Counted from the first letter of the stretch, positions 24,465 to 34,552 are shown. The stretch: DNA of 62,761 bases from Candidatus Thorarchaeota archaeon SMTZ1-45 (GCA_001563335.1 LRSL01000001.1:1-62761), one strand, 5' to 3'. The notes: generated from the letters alone by a model not told the origin. Numbers and translations are program-made.

Positions 24465-26144
24465 ATGGTTGATGACGCATCCAAGAAAATCGCTGGGGCC
24501 CGGAAGAGTTGGGAGAAGAACACACTTACCCCTCATCAATCAAATCACCCTGATCTTAGGGAGGAGTTTGTCACAACTTCTAGCAAACCTGTGAAAGATC
24601 TCTACACTCCTCTTGACCTCCCGGATTTTGATTATATGAAGGACTTGGGATTCCCAAGTGAATATCCTTTCACCCGTGGTGTTCAGCCTACAATGTATCG
24701 TGGCAGGCTTTGGACCATGCGGCAGTTCGCAGGGATGGGGTCAGCTGAGGAAACTAATGAGCGTTTCAAGTTCCTTCTAGCCAATGGCCAAACCGGACTT
24801 AGCGTTGCTTTTCATCTTCCTACAATATTTGCAAGAGACTCAGACCATCCATTCTCTCATGGTGAGGTTGGCAAGCTTGGTGTTGCTGTTGATACTCTGA
24901 AGGACATGGAACTTCTATTTGATGGAATTCCCTTGGACCAAGTCACTACATCAATGACCATCAATGCTCCTGCGTCGATCCTTCTCGCAATGTACATGGT
25001 TGCAGCTGAGAAACAAGGTGTTTCCTCTCATCAGATTGGCGGAACCATTCAGAATGACCTGCTGAAAGAGTACATGGCTCAGAAGTCTTGGATTCTTGCT
25101 CCAGGGCCTTCACTAAGAATAGTCGGAGATATCATGGAATATGCAACGAAGAATATACCTCGCTGGAACACAATCTCAATTTCTGGATACCACATCCGAG
25201 AAGCTGGATCCACTGCAGTTCAAGAATTGGCATTCACATTGCTCAACGGTATGGAGTATGTAAAGCTGGGAATTAGTCATGGATTGGATGTTGATTCCTT
25301 TGCCCCTCGACTATCATTCTTCTTCAACGCTCATAATGACATCTTTGAGGAAGTTGCCAAATATCGAGCCGCTCGTCGCATCTGGGCTCGGGAGATGAAG
25401 GAAACCTTTGGAGCCAAGGAAGAGAGGTCTCTCTGGATGCGCTTTCATACTCAGACTGCAGGATGCTCACTCACCGCACAACAACCAATGGTCAATGTTG
25501 TGAGAACAGCCTACCAAGCGCTTGCTGCTGTGCTTGGGGGCACTCAGTCTTTACACACTAACTCGATGGATGAAGCTCTGTGCCTTCCCACAGAGGAGGC
25601 GGTTCGAGTTGCATTGAGGACACAGCAGATTATTGCTCATGAAAGTGGTGCCGCCAATACAATTGATCCACTCGCGGGCTCTTACTTTATAGAAGCACTT
25701 ACCAACGAGATGGAGGAGGAAGCCTACAAGTACTTCGAGAAAGTGGAAACCCTCGGTGGAGTCATTGAAGCTATTGAGAAGGGTTTCTTCCAAAAGGAAA
25801 TTGCAGATGCCTCATACCGCTACCAAAAAGAGATTGAGAGTGGTGATCGAACAATAGTTGGTGTCAACGATTTTATACTTGAAGGCGAAAAAATCACTAT
25901 CCCAGTCCTGAAGATTGACGAGGAAGTAGAACGTCGCCAGATTGAACGCACTCAAAAGATTAGGAAGAGTCGGGATAACAAGAAGGTCAAGAACGCTCTG
26001 GATGGACTCCGAAAAGCATCAGAAAGCGATGAGAATGTTATGCCTCACATTGTGAATGCAGTCCGAGAGTATGCAACAATTGGTGAGATATTCGAGGTCT
26101 GGCGTGAACTCTGGGGAGAATGGGACGAACCCAAAATATTCTGA
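24465..26144 (+). CDS. icmA: Acyl-CoA mutase large subunit, isobutyryl-CoA mutase-like
   Basis: A 559-residue catalytic (TIM-barrel) subunit of the methylmalonyl-CoA mutase family, without a B12-binding domain. Family segments include FPFT-type [34 protein letters not shown] and [17 protein letters not shown]. The position equal to MCM Tyr89 is Phe88 (RQFAG) and that equal to Arg207 is Gln206 (YMAQKSW), the pair that distinguishes isobutyryl-CoA mutase; the position diagnostic of 2-hydroxyisobutyryl-CoA mutase is Ala here. Odd: His117 replaces the near-invariant Asp in AFDLPT. ATG 24465 is nine bases from GGAG. It needs a small B12 subunit; the nearest is at 59242. Confidence 0.88.
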   Translation: MVDDASKKIAGARKSWEKNTLTPHQSNHPDLREEFVTTSSKPVKDLYTPLDLPDFDYMKDLGFPSEYPFTRGVQPTMYRGRLWTMRQFAGMGSAEETNERFKFLLANGQTGLSVAFHLPTIFARDSDHPFSHGEVGKLGVAVDTLKDMELLFDGIPLDQVTTSMTINAPASILLAMYMVAAEKQGVSSHQIGGTIQNDLLKEYMAQKSWILAPGPSLRIVGDIMEYATKNIPRWNTISISGYHIREAGSTAVQELAFTLLNGMEYVKLGISHGLDVDSFAPRLSFFFNAHNDIFEEVAKYRAARRIWAREMKETFGAKEERSLWMRFHTQTAGCSLTAQQPMVNVVRTAYQALAAVLGGTQSLHTNSMDEALCLPTEEAVRVALRTQQIIAHESGAANTIDPLAGSYFIEALTNEMEEEAYKYFEKVETLGGVIEAIEKGFFQKEIADASYRYQKEIESGDRTIVGVNDFILEGEKITIPVLKIDEEVERRQIERTQKIRKSRDNKKVKNALDGLRKASESDENVMPHIVNAVREYATIGEIFEVWRELWGEWDEPKIF

Positions 26145-26165
26145 CTACAAATTCCATCAAATTAA

Positions 26166-28019
26166 TCATCGTCTTTTAAGCAAATAGATAGCCATCACAA
26201 CCATAACTACTCCTCCAACAACTGCAACCATAATCATCGTGATATTTGGTCTACTTATTGTGAACACAGAGTCTGAAACATCCCATGACGTTATACCAGC
26301 CTCACTTCTAGCTACAACACGAATGAGATACTGATCTCCATCTGGAACCCCACTTATATCCCAAACAAGTGTTGTATCTTCAAAATAACTAATTAACTCA
26401 GACCATGTTTCCCCAGCATCTTGAGAATAGTAGACTGTATAGGTGACTGGAAGCCCCCAAGATTCAACAGCCTCATTCCATCTTATATCATAAGTTCCAA
26501 AAATCGTTTCTCCTCCATTTGGTGCGAGAATGGTGGGATTTGACAATGTGTGACTTTTAACCTCATATTCAGCACCCGTGATGTATTCTGAACTCAAACC
26601 ATCTATGCATTGAGCAACTATCTTGAATCTATATTCGTCACTCTCTGGGAATTCGGACGCGAGCCAGACCAGACTTGTTTCACTGAGGTGATGTGCCACT
26701 TCACTCCAATGAAATCCTCCATCAGCAGAAATCGATACATTGTACATCACGTCATGTCCAAATGTATCGCTAGAAACACTCCAGATAATCTGCGTCATTC
26801 CCCAGAATTTCTCTCCAGCTAGAGTTTCATTGGGATAGATGAGTCTTGGTTTTGTTAGGATGTGCATTAGATATGTCTGGAAGACTTTGACATGTGGTTC
26901 TGAATCATACTTCTCACCACTATAGGGATATGGTCTATCAACGATATCATCCTCATCTTCATCTGGCCACGTCCACACGTCATAATAGTTACCTTGGACT
27001 TGATTGTTTGAACCTACATCAACAAGATATGTAGCAAATTCAGAAAATGCCAAGTTATTCTCAATGAAATTGTTATATTCTATATAGTTACCATCAGATT
27101 GACAACGAAGTCCTTGGAGCTGGCTTCTATAGAAGGTGTTAGTGATTATATCTGTAGAATCACCAGAAACATCCAGAGAGTATGAACCACTCTCAAATAG
27201 CACATTATCTATAACGGAGCAGTTAAACGACACCTCAATTGAGATACCATCCGCTAAGCTGTAGCCCACAAGATTCTCTACCAATATACATTCATGTGAG
27301 TTTCCAAGTTTAATACCACTCGTTCCACTTGTAATCACATTGAGTGTTATATTGTTCTCAGAGGAGTCTCGTAGACGAATGCCATCATGTAGGACTTCAT
27401 TCACAGTATTTTGAGTGATAGAGCAATTATTAGAATAGTCTGCAAGAATACCCCAACCGTTCACAACATCAATTGTGTTGTTTGAATATTCACAATAATC
27501 TGAACTGAAAGAGTAGAGTCCTGCAGAATCCACACCGATGATATTATACACTGTATTGTTTGTCACCTTAACGCCATTTGACTCACCCACAACTAACCCA
27601 TGACCATTTGTATCTTGAATTGTGTTGTTCCAGATAGTAGCATGAGTCAAATTCTCTAGAATAATTCCTGCCGTTCCACTAATTATTAGACATCCTCTAA
27701 TCTCAAAGAATACAGTTGTATTTCCGATATGAATCGCGAAGGTCCCTGTGGTTGTGATATTTACCCCCTCGATGATATATGGATTACTAACTGAACCGTT
27801 ACCGTCCCATAAGTTTGCTATTGCCTGATTTGCAAAGTCAATGTCATTAGAGATTACAATGGGAAGGCTTTCCTCATACGAACCTTCACTAGGGATCAGG
27901 ATATTTGGTATTCCTTGATTATCGCTGTCAAATCCCCCATCAACACAATACTTTGTCACAGTAATTGGACACAGGATAAGCAGACTAATGCAAAATAGAA
28001 CCACTCTCTTTCCTTTCAT
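26166..28019 (-). CDS. Secreted NosD-like beta-helix surface protein, C-terminally anchored
   Basis: A 617-residue exported protein: signal segment at residues 5-20 (VVLFCISLLILCPITV), then about 20 turns of a right-handed parallel beta-helix with the NosD/CASH pattern (NNTIQDTNGHGLVVGESNGV type turns with N-rich ladders), a YYDVWTWPDEDEDDIVD calcium-like segment ending the helix, two fibronectin-like domains each with W.SGD-type strands (DAGETWSEL, DGDQYLIRVVA), and a C-terminal TM helix plus KRR. Many N-x-S/T sites suggest glycosylation. Its neighbour at 28056 is a paralog with the same domain order. Likely a cell-coat or carbohydrate-binding protein; no catalytic residues identified. Confidence 0.8.
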   Translation of the reverse strand: MKGKRVVLFCISLLILCPITVTKYCVDGGFDSDNQGIPNILIPSEGSYEESLPIVISNDIDFANQAIANLWDGNGSVSNPYIIEGVNITTTGTFAIHIGNTTVFFEIRGCLIISGTAGIILENLTHATIWNNTIQDTNGHGLVVGESNGVKVTNNTVYNIIGVDSAGLYSFSSDYCEYSNNTIDVVNGWGILADYSNNCSITQNTVNEVLHDGIRLRDSSENNITLNVITSGTSGIKLGNSHECILVENLVGYSLADGISIEVSFNCSVIDNVLFESGSYSLDVSGDSTDIITNTFYRSQLQGLRCQSDGNYIEYNNFIENNLAFSEFATYLVDVGSNNQVQGNYYDVWTWPDEDEDDIVDRPYPYSGEKYDSEPHVKVFQTYLMHILTKPRLIYPNETLAGEKFWGMTQIIWSVSSDTFGHDVMYNVSISADGGFHWSEVAHHLSETSLVWLASEFPESDEYRFKIVAQCIDGLSSEYITGAEYEVKSHTLSNPTILAPNGGETIFGTYDIRWNEAVESWGLPVTYTVYYSQDAGETWSELISYFEDTTLVWDISGVPDGDQYLIRVVARSEAGITSWDVSDSVFTISRPNITMIMVAVVGGVVMVVMAIYLLKRR

Positions 28020-28055
28020 CTGTTATCAGACCTCTTCGCATCGTTTTCAGGGTGG

Positions 28056-29903
28056 TCAAGTTTCGCCAGTACTTCTCTTCTTGAAAAGAATCACCAAAAT
28101 TACTACAGCTGCAATAACTGCAATCCCACCACTTGCAAATCCTATGAGTCCCGTGTCTATTACAGGAGCTGTGGTGGGTGTGGTTGGTGTTGTAGATGTA
28201 GTCGTATGTTGAATTGAGAACGTCACAGATATTGCTTCTGATGTAACCCCTCCATCTGCAGAAGCAATAACCTTGACAACATAGTTGTCCCCATTTGCTA
28301 ATTCTTCAATATCCCATTGATAGCTATTACCAGTTAATCCAAAAGTGATGTCGCTCCAACTGGACCCGCCATTCGATGAGTAATGCAATGAGTAGCTGAC
28401 ACTATATCCCCACGAATCTACAGCCACATCCCACTGAATGTTCAGGCTTGTTTCGAATGGACCTGAATTGTCTGGCGAAGTTATTGTTGGGTCCGTCAGG
28501 ATGTGTGCTATCAGAGAAAACTCACCATCAGACTCGTCTGAAACGCTTAATCCTTCTGAACACTTAGCAATCACTCTGACAAGATAATGAGTAGTCTTCA
28601 ACTCAGAGGATGTGTCCCATTCATATTGAGTAGAAGTGATATTTCCAGCAATCTTTGTCCAATCAGCTCCGGAATTGTGAGAATAATAGATTGAATAATT
28701 AACTGGATGGTCTCTTGAGTCATAACATGTAGACCATTCGACAACAACCGAGTCAGTAATTGCTTCACCACCATTTGGGTGCAAAAGAGTCACAGGTGTC
28801 AGATAATGAAACTCTGGTGGATTTGCAGGATGGGTTAATGGATATGGATCATTGTTCATGACTGCTCCTTCCAGTAAATATGGAATGTCCACGATATTGT
28901 CAAAATCGTCATCAGGAGTTGTCCAATCACTCCAGTAGTTGTACAGAACATTCTCTGAAGCTCCATCGAATGCCTGTGATGTTCCTCCCATATTATTACC
29001 GATGAATGTGTTCCACTTTATTGTATTATTACCTGAATTGAGTTCCGCATAGAATCCATGTTCTGTACAATTGCTAATTGTATTGTTCAAAATGTTGTTA
29101 TCATACGCCAAATGCGAAATATGAATCCCACATGTGTTCGGGTTTAAATCATCCGGGTCAAAGATACGATTGAAATTTATCTCATTCGAGGATGAATGAT
29201 TGGATATCCACATTGCGTTGTCGTTTCCGAACAAAGTGTTTCCAATGACATCACTATTATTGGTATTTCTCAACCAAATTCCCAATTCATCATCATAGAT
29301 TATGTTGTTCCATATTTCAAGCCCTATGGAAGAGTTAGCCCATATGCCATTGTATGTATTATGATAGACCTCATTATGATAGACTCGTACGCTGCCTGAA
29401 GAATTAACTCTGATTCCACTCTCTGACGAATCCCAAATCTTGTTATTTGCAATTTCTATCTCCTGACAGTCCGAATCCAAGAATATTCCATGTCTATTGT
29501 TGACTATATTGTTATTGAAGATCTGACCATTCTTCGCATTTCGTATATAGATGGCATCAAGGGATCCAATAATACTGTCAAGATAGTTGTCCTGAATCAC
29601 GAAGAACGCTTCTGTGTTTTCAATCACTATCAGCTCAAAGTTGCTGTCTGTGATATTATACCCTTCAATCCTATATGGAGTATTCTCATCTCCTGTTCCA
29701 GGAAATCCATAACTACTGAAATCGCTGTCACTATCGATAAAAATGGGTCCTCTATTTGTATATGCACTCTGGTACCCTGTTCCTCTAATTGTTATCTGAG
29801 AGCTTTCTACTACTTGTGGTGCAAATTCAGGTACTCCTGCTATTATGCAATATGTTGCAGTAGAGAATAGCAGAGCCAGACCAATCCAAGCATACCTTCT
29901 CAA
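28056..29903 (-). CDS. Secreted NosD-like beta-helix surface protein, paralog of next gene
   Basis: A 615-residue homolog of the 26166-28019 product, same order: signal peptide, beta-helix with N-rich turns (NNNIVNNRHGIFLDSD), YYWSDWTTPDDDFDNIVD cap, two FN3-like domains, then a Thr/Pro stalk (TTTSTTPTTPTT) absent from the paralog, a TM helix and KKRS tail. The start is taken at TTG 29903, seven bases from GGGAG; ATG 29936 would add 11 residues ahead of the signal sequence and has no ribosome site. The pair is separated by 36 bases and arose by tandem duplication. Confidence 0.8.
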   Translation of the reverse strand: MRRYAWIGLALLFSTATYCIIAGVPEFAPQVVESSQITIRGTGYQSAYTNRGPIFIDSDSDFSSYGFPGTGDENTPYRIEGYNITDSNFELIVIENTEAFFVIQDNYLDSIIGSLDAIYIRNAKNGQIFNNNIVNNRHGIFLDSDCQEIEIANNKIWDSSESGIRVNSSGSVRVYHNEVYHNTYNGIWANSSIGLEIWNNIIYDDELGIWLRNTNNSDVIGNTLFGNDNAMWISNHSSSNEINFNRIFDPDDLNPNTCGIHISHLAYDNNILNNTISNCTEHGFYAELNSGNNTIKWNTFIGNNMGGTSQAFDGASENVLYNYWSDWTTPDDDFDNIVDIPYLLEGAVMNNDPYPLTHPANPPEFHYLTPVTLLHPNGGEAITDSVVVEWSTCYDSRDHPVNYSIYYSHNSGADWTKIAGNITSTQYEWDTSSELKTTHYLVRVIAKCSEGLSVSDESDGEFSLIAHILTDPTITSPDNSGPFETSLNIQWDVAVDSWGYSVSYSLHYSSNGGSSWSDITFGLTGNSYQWDIEELANGDNYVVKVIASADGGVTSEAISVTFSIQHTTTSTTPTTPTTAPVIDTGLIGFASGGIAVIAAVVILVILFKKRSTGET

Positions 29904-30129
29904 ACCGAATCTCCCTCTAATGATTAGAATATACATAATATCTCATTGAATCTTTAAAGTTTGACGAATCTTGAAAATCTCTCACAAATCAGTTGACTTT
30001 GATACTGATCGCCTCTTTATTTGGAGTCTATGCTAAGAATCAGATACCAAAATCACTATATTGGGCCCAAATATTGCGTTCGAAATCACCCTTGGCATCA
30101 TTGAGTGCATTTTGGGATGTAGAACATCG

Positions 30130-30360
30130 ATGACCTCCGACTGCCCTGATGGATTATGTAAGCTAAAGATTCAAGCTATTGATCGTGCCATTGGACATCA
30201 TAAAAATGAGTGGTCTGTCCTTCTAAATTCATCAAAAGAGAGCAAGGATGTTGAGCATGCTCTTCGTTTCTGCAAGATGTTTCACCTGGAGTCAAAGGTC
30301 AAAATCGATGGCGAGGACTATATTGTCCTGGTAAAGAATGAGCTGATACGACTTCTCTAG
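30130..30360 (+). CDS. Small hypothetical protein (76 aa)
   Basis: A 76-residue frame from ATG 30130, open upstream to a TTG at 30061. It reads like a real soluble protein: two helices (KLKIQAIDRAIGHHKNEW and SKDVEHALRFCKMF) followed by a basic beta hairpin KVKIDGEDYIVLVKNEL, and two Cys near the N-terminus (DCPDGLCK). No clear ribosome site was seen. It lies alone between surface-protein genes on the opposite strand. Function unknown; existence moderately supported by composition. Confidence 0.4.
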   Translation: MTSDCPDGLCKLKIQAIDRAIGHHKNEWSVLLNSSKESKDVEHALRFCKMFHLESKVKIDGEDYIVLVKNELIRLL

Positions 30361-30369
30361 AGATTGCTG

Positions 30370-30552
30370 CTATCGTTTTCTAACATATATGACGACGATT
30401 GCCATAACCACGAATCCTATTACGCCGCTCACTACGACTCCTTCTAATGGAAGACCTAAGCTGTTCGACCGTGGTATTGTCGGCCATGTGGTTAGGTTGC
30501 AAACATTTGGAGTGGAAGCAATCAACCACTTTGTGATGGTGAGCAAATCCAA
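30370..30552 (-). pseudogene. Remnant of a surface protein C-terminus
   Basis: About 60 codons ending in a transmembrane helix and basic tail (GVVVSGVIGFVVMAIVVIYVRKR), the same anchor design as the adjacent surface proteins, preceded by a Pro/Ser/Thr-rich stretch. No signal sequence or ectodomain precedes it: the substrate-binding protein gene ends 41 bases upstream with its own anchor. It is best explained as the 3' end of a deleted paralog. A tiny expressed membrane peptide is the alternative. Confidence 0.4.
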
Positions 30553-30593
30553 TAAATGAAAAAAACTTGATTCTTTCGGACCTATCGTTTGAA

Positions 30594-32480
30594 CTAGTTC
30601 AAACGAGCATTCTCTCTCTGGTGATTTATGATGAGTGCGGTTGAAACCAATATTATGGCGGAGGAACCAATCGATACACCAAATGTAACCAGATTGAATA
30701 AATCAAAAGTCATTGGCTCACCATTTGAAGGGGTCGTAGAAGTTTGAGGGCTTGTTTCATTTTCCGGGAGTTCTCTTGCCAGATAATAGTAGTCTGGATT
30801 CTTAATCATCTCATAGGTTGAATGATTAAAACTATCCATGATGAATGTACCGCATGTCACACGAGGGTCTTGTGGGTTGAATACAGGGTCCCAAGCTTCC
30901 CACTCCTCATAACCAATTCCATCAAAATCATTGAAAATATGCTTTGGGATTATATAGCGTGTCGCACGATCGAATATATGCCAATAGGACACAGTGTTGT
31001 ACTCAAAGACAACTCTTGTCGGTGTCGGAGCATATGCAGCTACAAGTTCTTCCATATTTCGCCCTGCTGGGTTTCCATAGACTCCGCTCTCAAGTTCGTA
31101 GTTAGTCGTGAATGCTACATCTCCAGCGGTTAAGGGCACTCCATCTGACCATGTTGCGTTTGAGATAATGTCCACTGTAATGCGTGTATATCCTTCAGGA
31201 ACCGCTGAATTGTCTGCATGAGTTTCGCTAATTATACTGGTGGCTAGATTGGGAATGAACTCAAGGTTTGGACCAATAGTGAATAGTGTTGGCCAGAGAT
31301 TCTCGAAGAATGGTTTAGAAAACTGATAATCTGCAGTATAGATGTTGAAGTTGCGCATCAAATAGAGAGATCCAATGTGAACAGTGCCACCAGAACTTCC
31401 TGTATTACTTCGCATATTGCACAAGGACCAGATGCCAGACACACCTCGGATGACATCCCCTATGTGTCCTTCAAAGGTGTCAGTTCGATATGGCTGTAAG
31501 AGTGTTTTTGGACAGATGACTAGTCTTGGAACATTATGATGAATTATCCTCTGTATCTGAGCTGCAGCCTCATAAACCGAATCATAGTTTAATCCATGTA
31601 GCATCTCGTCTAGATACAGGTCATAAGTTGCGTTGCTGAATGAGAAGGTGGGTTTCCAGTAAGTTGGATCAACAACAGCGAACTCACTCCAAGTTTTATT
31701 ACTCAACCAATCAACATTGTTAGTATAGAAGTTTGCATCACGAACTAACATGTCAGGATATGATTTTGGCAAAAGATTAGCAACTACGAAAAATGGACCT
31801 GAATATGCGAAGACATGAAGCTCATTCAAAGCATCTACAGCAACTTGTGCCATGATTTCATCAATCTCGGATTGGCCCCAATAATAACTAACTTCTATTC
31901 CAAAGGATTCTCCATTAGGTCCTCTTCTATATCCTGTAGTCGTGTCTACCTCGAAACCAATGTCATCAAGAATCTGATTTCCTATGTCAGCCTGATTTGT
32001 GTAGTAATGTGGTTCTAATTCGTTCTCAATGCAGAAACTGCTTGTGGGAGGTACTATGGAGTCATGCACATTGGAAAGACCCTGCATTATTTCAGTTATT
32101 ACTCTCGTCTTATCAAATGCATATGCAAAGGCTCTTCGGAAGTCACTTATGTTCAATGGATACCTCCAACAATTGAGATCAATACACCAATAACCATTTC
32201 CGGATGTCTGAATGAACTCTATATATGGATCCTCAACTTCAAATGTTGGAGAACGCCATAAATTGATTGGATCTAGAATTAGATCAATTTCTCCAGTTTG
32301 AAGATAATACACCAGATTATCATAGTTTCCAACACTTCTGTACACAACTTTGTCAACATAGGGGCCTCTTAGGACATTGTCGCTAGTAAGTGTAATCTGT
32401 GATGCATTTGTGCTCATAGGAAATGTTAGAAAGACGGTGATGACTAATACTGCTACACCGAATCTTCTGTATCTCCTCAA
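30594..32480 (-). CDS. Family 5 (oligopeptide-type) substrate-binding protein with permuted lobe order
   Basis: A 628-residue exported protein with signal peptide (residues 8-26) and C-terminal TM helix (about 595-618). Residues 45-360 correspond to the second part of a usual SBP_bac_5 protein: YYLQTGEIDLILDP, then FRRAFAYAFDKTRVI. Residues 365-570 correspond to the first part: FIPNLATSII, WSDGVPLTAGDVAF, IIPKHIFN, then IKNPDYYYLA. The order is thus reversed relative to known family members, one full copy in permuted form. The start is TTG 32480, forced by an upstream stop. It would bind peptides or similar ligands outside the cell; no permease genes lie nearby. Confidence 0.78.
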   Translation of the reverse strand: MRRYRRFGVAVLVITVFLTFPMSTNASQITLTSDNVLRGPYVDKVVYRSVGNYDNLVYYLQTGEIDLILDPINLWRSPTFEVEDPYIEFIQTSGNGYWCIDLNCWRYPLNISDFRRAFAYAFDKTRVITEIMQGLSNVHDSIVPPTSSFCIENELEPHYYTNQADIGNQILDDIGFEVDTTTGYRRGPNGESFGIEVSYYWGQSEIDEIMAQVAVDALNELHVFAYSGPFFVVANLLPKSYPDMLVRDANFYTNNVDWLSNKTWSEFAVVDPTYWKPTFSFSNATYDLYLDEMLHGLNYDSVYEAAAQIQRIIHHNVPRLVICPKTLLQPYRTDTFEGHIGDVIRGVSGIWSLCNMRSNTGSSGGTVHIGSLYLMRNFNIYTADYQFSKPFFENLWPTLFTIGPNLEFIPNLATSIISETHADNSAVPEGYTRITVDIISNATWSDGVPLTAGDVAFTTNYELESGVYGNPAGRNMEELVAAYAPTPTRVVFEYNTVSYWHIFDRATRYIIPKHIFNDFDGIGYEEWEAWDPVFNPQDPRVTCGTFIMDSFNHSTYEMIKNPDYYYLARELPENETSPQTSTTPSNGEPMTFDLFNLVTFGVSIGSSAIILVSTALIINHQRENARLN

Positions 32481-32557
32481 GAATGACCACTAGCTACTTA
32501 TTGCTACCAAATCTCAATACTCTTCCGATTGAAGAAAGGTGGATCAAGTTCCAAGAG

Positions 32558-33424
32558 TTATTCATAATCGTAGAATGAAGGTTCATCCTCAATAAATTCG
32601 CTTGGAAGTCCTAGATATTCAAAAAGCCTCTGAACTGCAATACAAGCGAATTTCTCTGTTGAATAGTGAGTAGCGGCAATAACGTTGATTTTATGCTCTT
32701 GACATATTTGATGAAACCTCAGAGATGGTTCATAACTCTGTGACTTCATCGTGACGCCTGTGATGTAGGTCTTAACACCAGCTTCACCAAGCTCCTCCGC
32801 AATCTCGGGATAGTTGCCTCCCCCTGCGACGAGGGCTACCTTCTGATTGGTTATCTCTGGTGCGCCATAATTCCAGACCTTCAATCTGTGACCCACAAGG
32901 TTCTCAATCTTTCCAGCAATCTCGGACACAGTCTTGTATTCTGTCCGCCCGATGATGCCAACCTTGACACCGTGATAGTCGAAGAACTCCCTCTCAGTTT
33001 CAATCCCAACCGCTTTCACGAAGGATGCTGTTGTACTGTATGGGCCATTACGGTCAAGTGGTACATGTATACAATAGTGTGCAATCGCCTGTTCCCTAAG
33101 TCTTTCAAGATAATCCCTAGGTATGTTCTTGAATGGAAAATTTCCAGTACTGTGGTCCCATATCATAGGATGATGAGTGAAAAGAAGGACTTCTCTATCT
33201 CCAGAAGACAGAATTTTGTCAAGCACTCGCTCACTGGGGAACACAGCTGTGTAGACCCTCCTGATTTCATTTGCATTGTCCAACACAAGTCCCATCCGCG
33301 ATTGACTGAAACTCTCAGTCATGTAGTCACCGAGGTCTAATAGACTCCATTCGTCCTCTTGGAGTCTATGAAGTTCAAACTCTTTGTCCAGACTCTCATA
33401 CAACTTCGCTGCTTTCATATTCAT
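32558..33424 (-). CDS. Nif3-like dinuclear metal-centre protein
   Basis: A 288-residue NIF3/YbgI (DUF34) family protein. Metal-ligand signatures are LLFTHHPMIWD, YCIHVPLDR and the C-terminal ATHYSTEKFA with His and Glu; a central insert domain (residues about 140-230) carries VALVAGGGNYPE. Family members form toroidal hexamers with two metals per subunit and have been annotated as GTP cyclohydrolase I type 2 homologs, a label with weak support. The start ATG 33424 follows AGGAG at four bases. The N-terminal 30 residues extend beyond the usual family start. Biological role uncertain. Confidence 0.85.
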   Translation of the reverse strand: MNMKAAKLYESLDKEFELHRLQEDEWSLLDLGDYMTESFSQSRMGLVLDNANEIRRVYTAVFPSERVLDKILSSGDREVLLFTHHPMIWDHSTGNFPFKNIPRDYLERLREQAIAHYCIHVPLDRNGPYSTTASFVKAVGIETEREFFDYHGVKVGIIGRTEYKTVSEIAGKIENLVGHRLKVWNYGAPEITNQKVALVAGGGNYPEIAEELGEAGVKTYITGVTMKSQSYEPSLRFHQICQEHKINVIAATHYSTEKFACIAVQRLFEYLGLPSEFIEDEPSFYDYE

Positions 33425-33523
33425 TATCTCCTAACAATCACATGGAGAACACGATTGTCGAATTTTCCTATCCCAGTGCCCCTCAAGAAACCTTCCTTGT
33501 TGAGTATCAAAACTATTCTTGAA

Positions 33524-34552
33524 CTAGAAAAATCGCATTGAATCTAGATCGAGAGCTCCTACCATGGCCTTCAAGAGATTCTCATATGGGGGCCTAGGTT
33601 CTCCTTCCACAATATTAGCTATTGAGTATTCATTGCTTAGTGAGGTGTTTCCTCGTTCCTTTATGTGCTGAATAATGCTATACTTTCGCTCGTTGTAGAT
33701 TCTCTCTGACTCATTCTGATCTCTTCTAATCTCAATGTTGATGTCTACCTCATTGAATACAACCATGTGTCTGAGCATTCTGAGTCTGTTCATGATATAT
33801 GGCAGTCTATTCTCTTCGAAGCCATCCTCAACTTTCAGTTGTAACTTGAGGTCAAATGCACTGGCACTAAGTCCCTCTCTATATGACAAATCGCTAGGTG
33901 CAATCACTCGATTGACAATCCCAAAGGGTATGTAGAATATCAATGGTCTTTTGTTCTTAGGTGAAATCCACCACTCTTCCTTGATTTCATCAGTTATTGT
34001 AGGAGAATAAAGGATGTCTGTTATTAGTACATTCTCAAAAAGAAGGAAATTGCATAACCTGCTTTTCGAAGTTAGCTCTTTGTCAAGTGAACTAGCCCAT
34101 GAACCTATGAATACATCAATAATCTCACCAGTGTTAAACTGCTCTATCAATGAATCATGAATGGTATCAATCACTTTTTCCCTGAATCGTTTTTCAGCAT
34201 CCAAGAGAACATTGGCTGTGACTGACTCAACAATGTCAAACCGCTTCAACCAAGATGATTCTAATACCTCCTTCATCTCGTGTTTCGACGCTTCCTGGAG
34301 TAACTGGTCCGTACCAAGACCATCAAATGCTATTTCTGCAAGAGCGCTGAAAGACTCTTGCCAAATGTGGAGAATACGCAAATAGGACTCCTCATTGAGT
34401 TCATGCCTAAGAACCTTCACGACTTTGTCTATCTTTTCCAAGAGGTCCTCCGATAGGCTCAACTCGTTAAGCAATCCTAGACAATACCTCTCGAAATCGT
34501 CAATTGCCCGGCGCAAACCTTCAACCCCTGCTTCAATTCTACATGAAACCAT
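33524..34552 (-). CDS. Hypothetical helical protein
   Basis: A 342-residue protein without recognised family. No signal or TM segment. The N-terminal 150 residues are strongly helical and acidic (FERYCLGLLNELSLSEDLLEKI type). The middle (170-260) is strand-rich with FLLFENVLITDILYSP and RPLIFYIPFGIVNRVIAP. The C-terminal 60 residues are helical again. The gene is alone between the Nif3-like and LLM genes, all on minus, spacing 76-100 bases. Function cannot be inferred. Confidence 0.65.
   Translation of the reverse strand: MVSCRIEAGVEGLRRAIDDFERYCLGLLNELSLSEDLLEKIDKVVKVLRHELNEESYLRILHIWQESFSALAEIAFDGLGTDQLLQEASKHEMKEVLESSWLKRFDIVESVTANVLLDAEKRFREKVIDTIHDSLIEQFNTGEIIDVFIGSWASSLDKELTSKSRLCNFLLFENVLITDILYSPTITDEIKEEWWISPKNKRPLIFYIPFGIVNRVIAPSDLSYREGLSASAFDLKLQLKVEDGFEENRLPYIMNRLRMLRHMVVFNEVDINIEIRRDQNESERIYNERKYSIIQHIKERGNTSLSNEYSIANIVEGEPRPPYENLLKAMVGALDLDSMRFF

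Noticed and set aside
30553..30600. Frameshift joining the permuted binding protein to the anchor remnant
   Set aside because: The binding protein already ends with its own TM helix and polar tail, so no fusion is needed.
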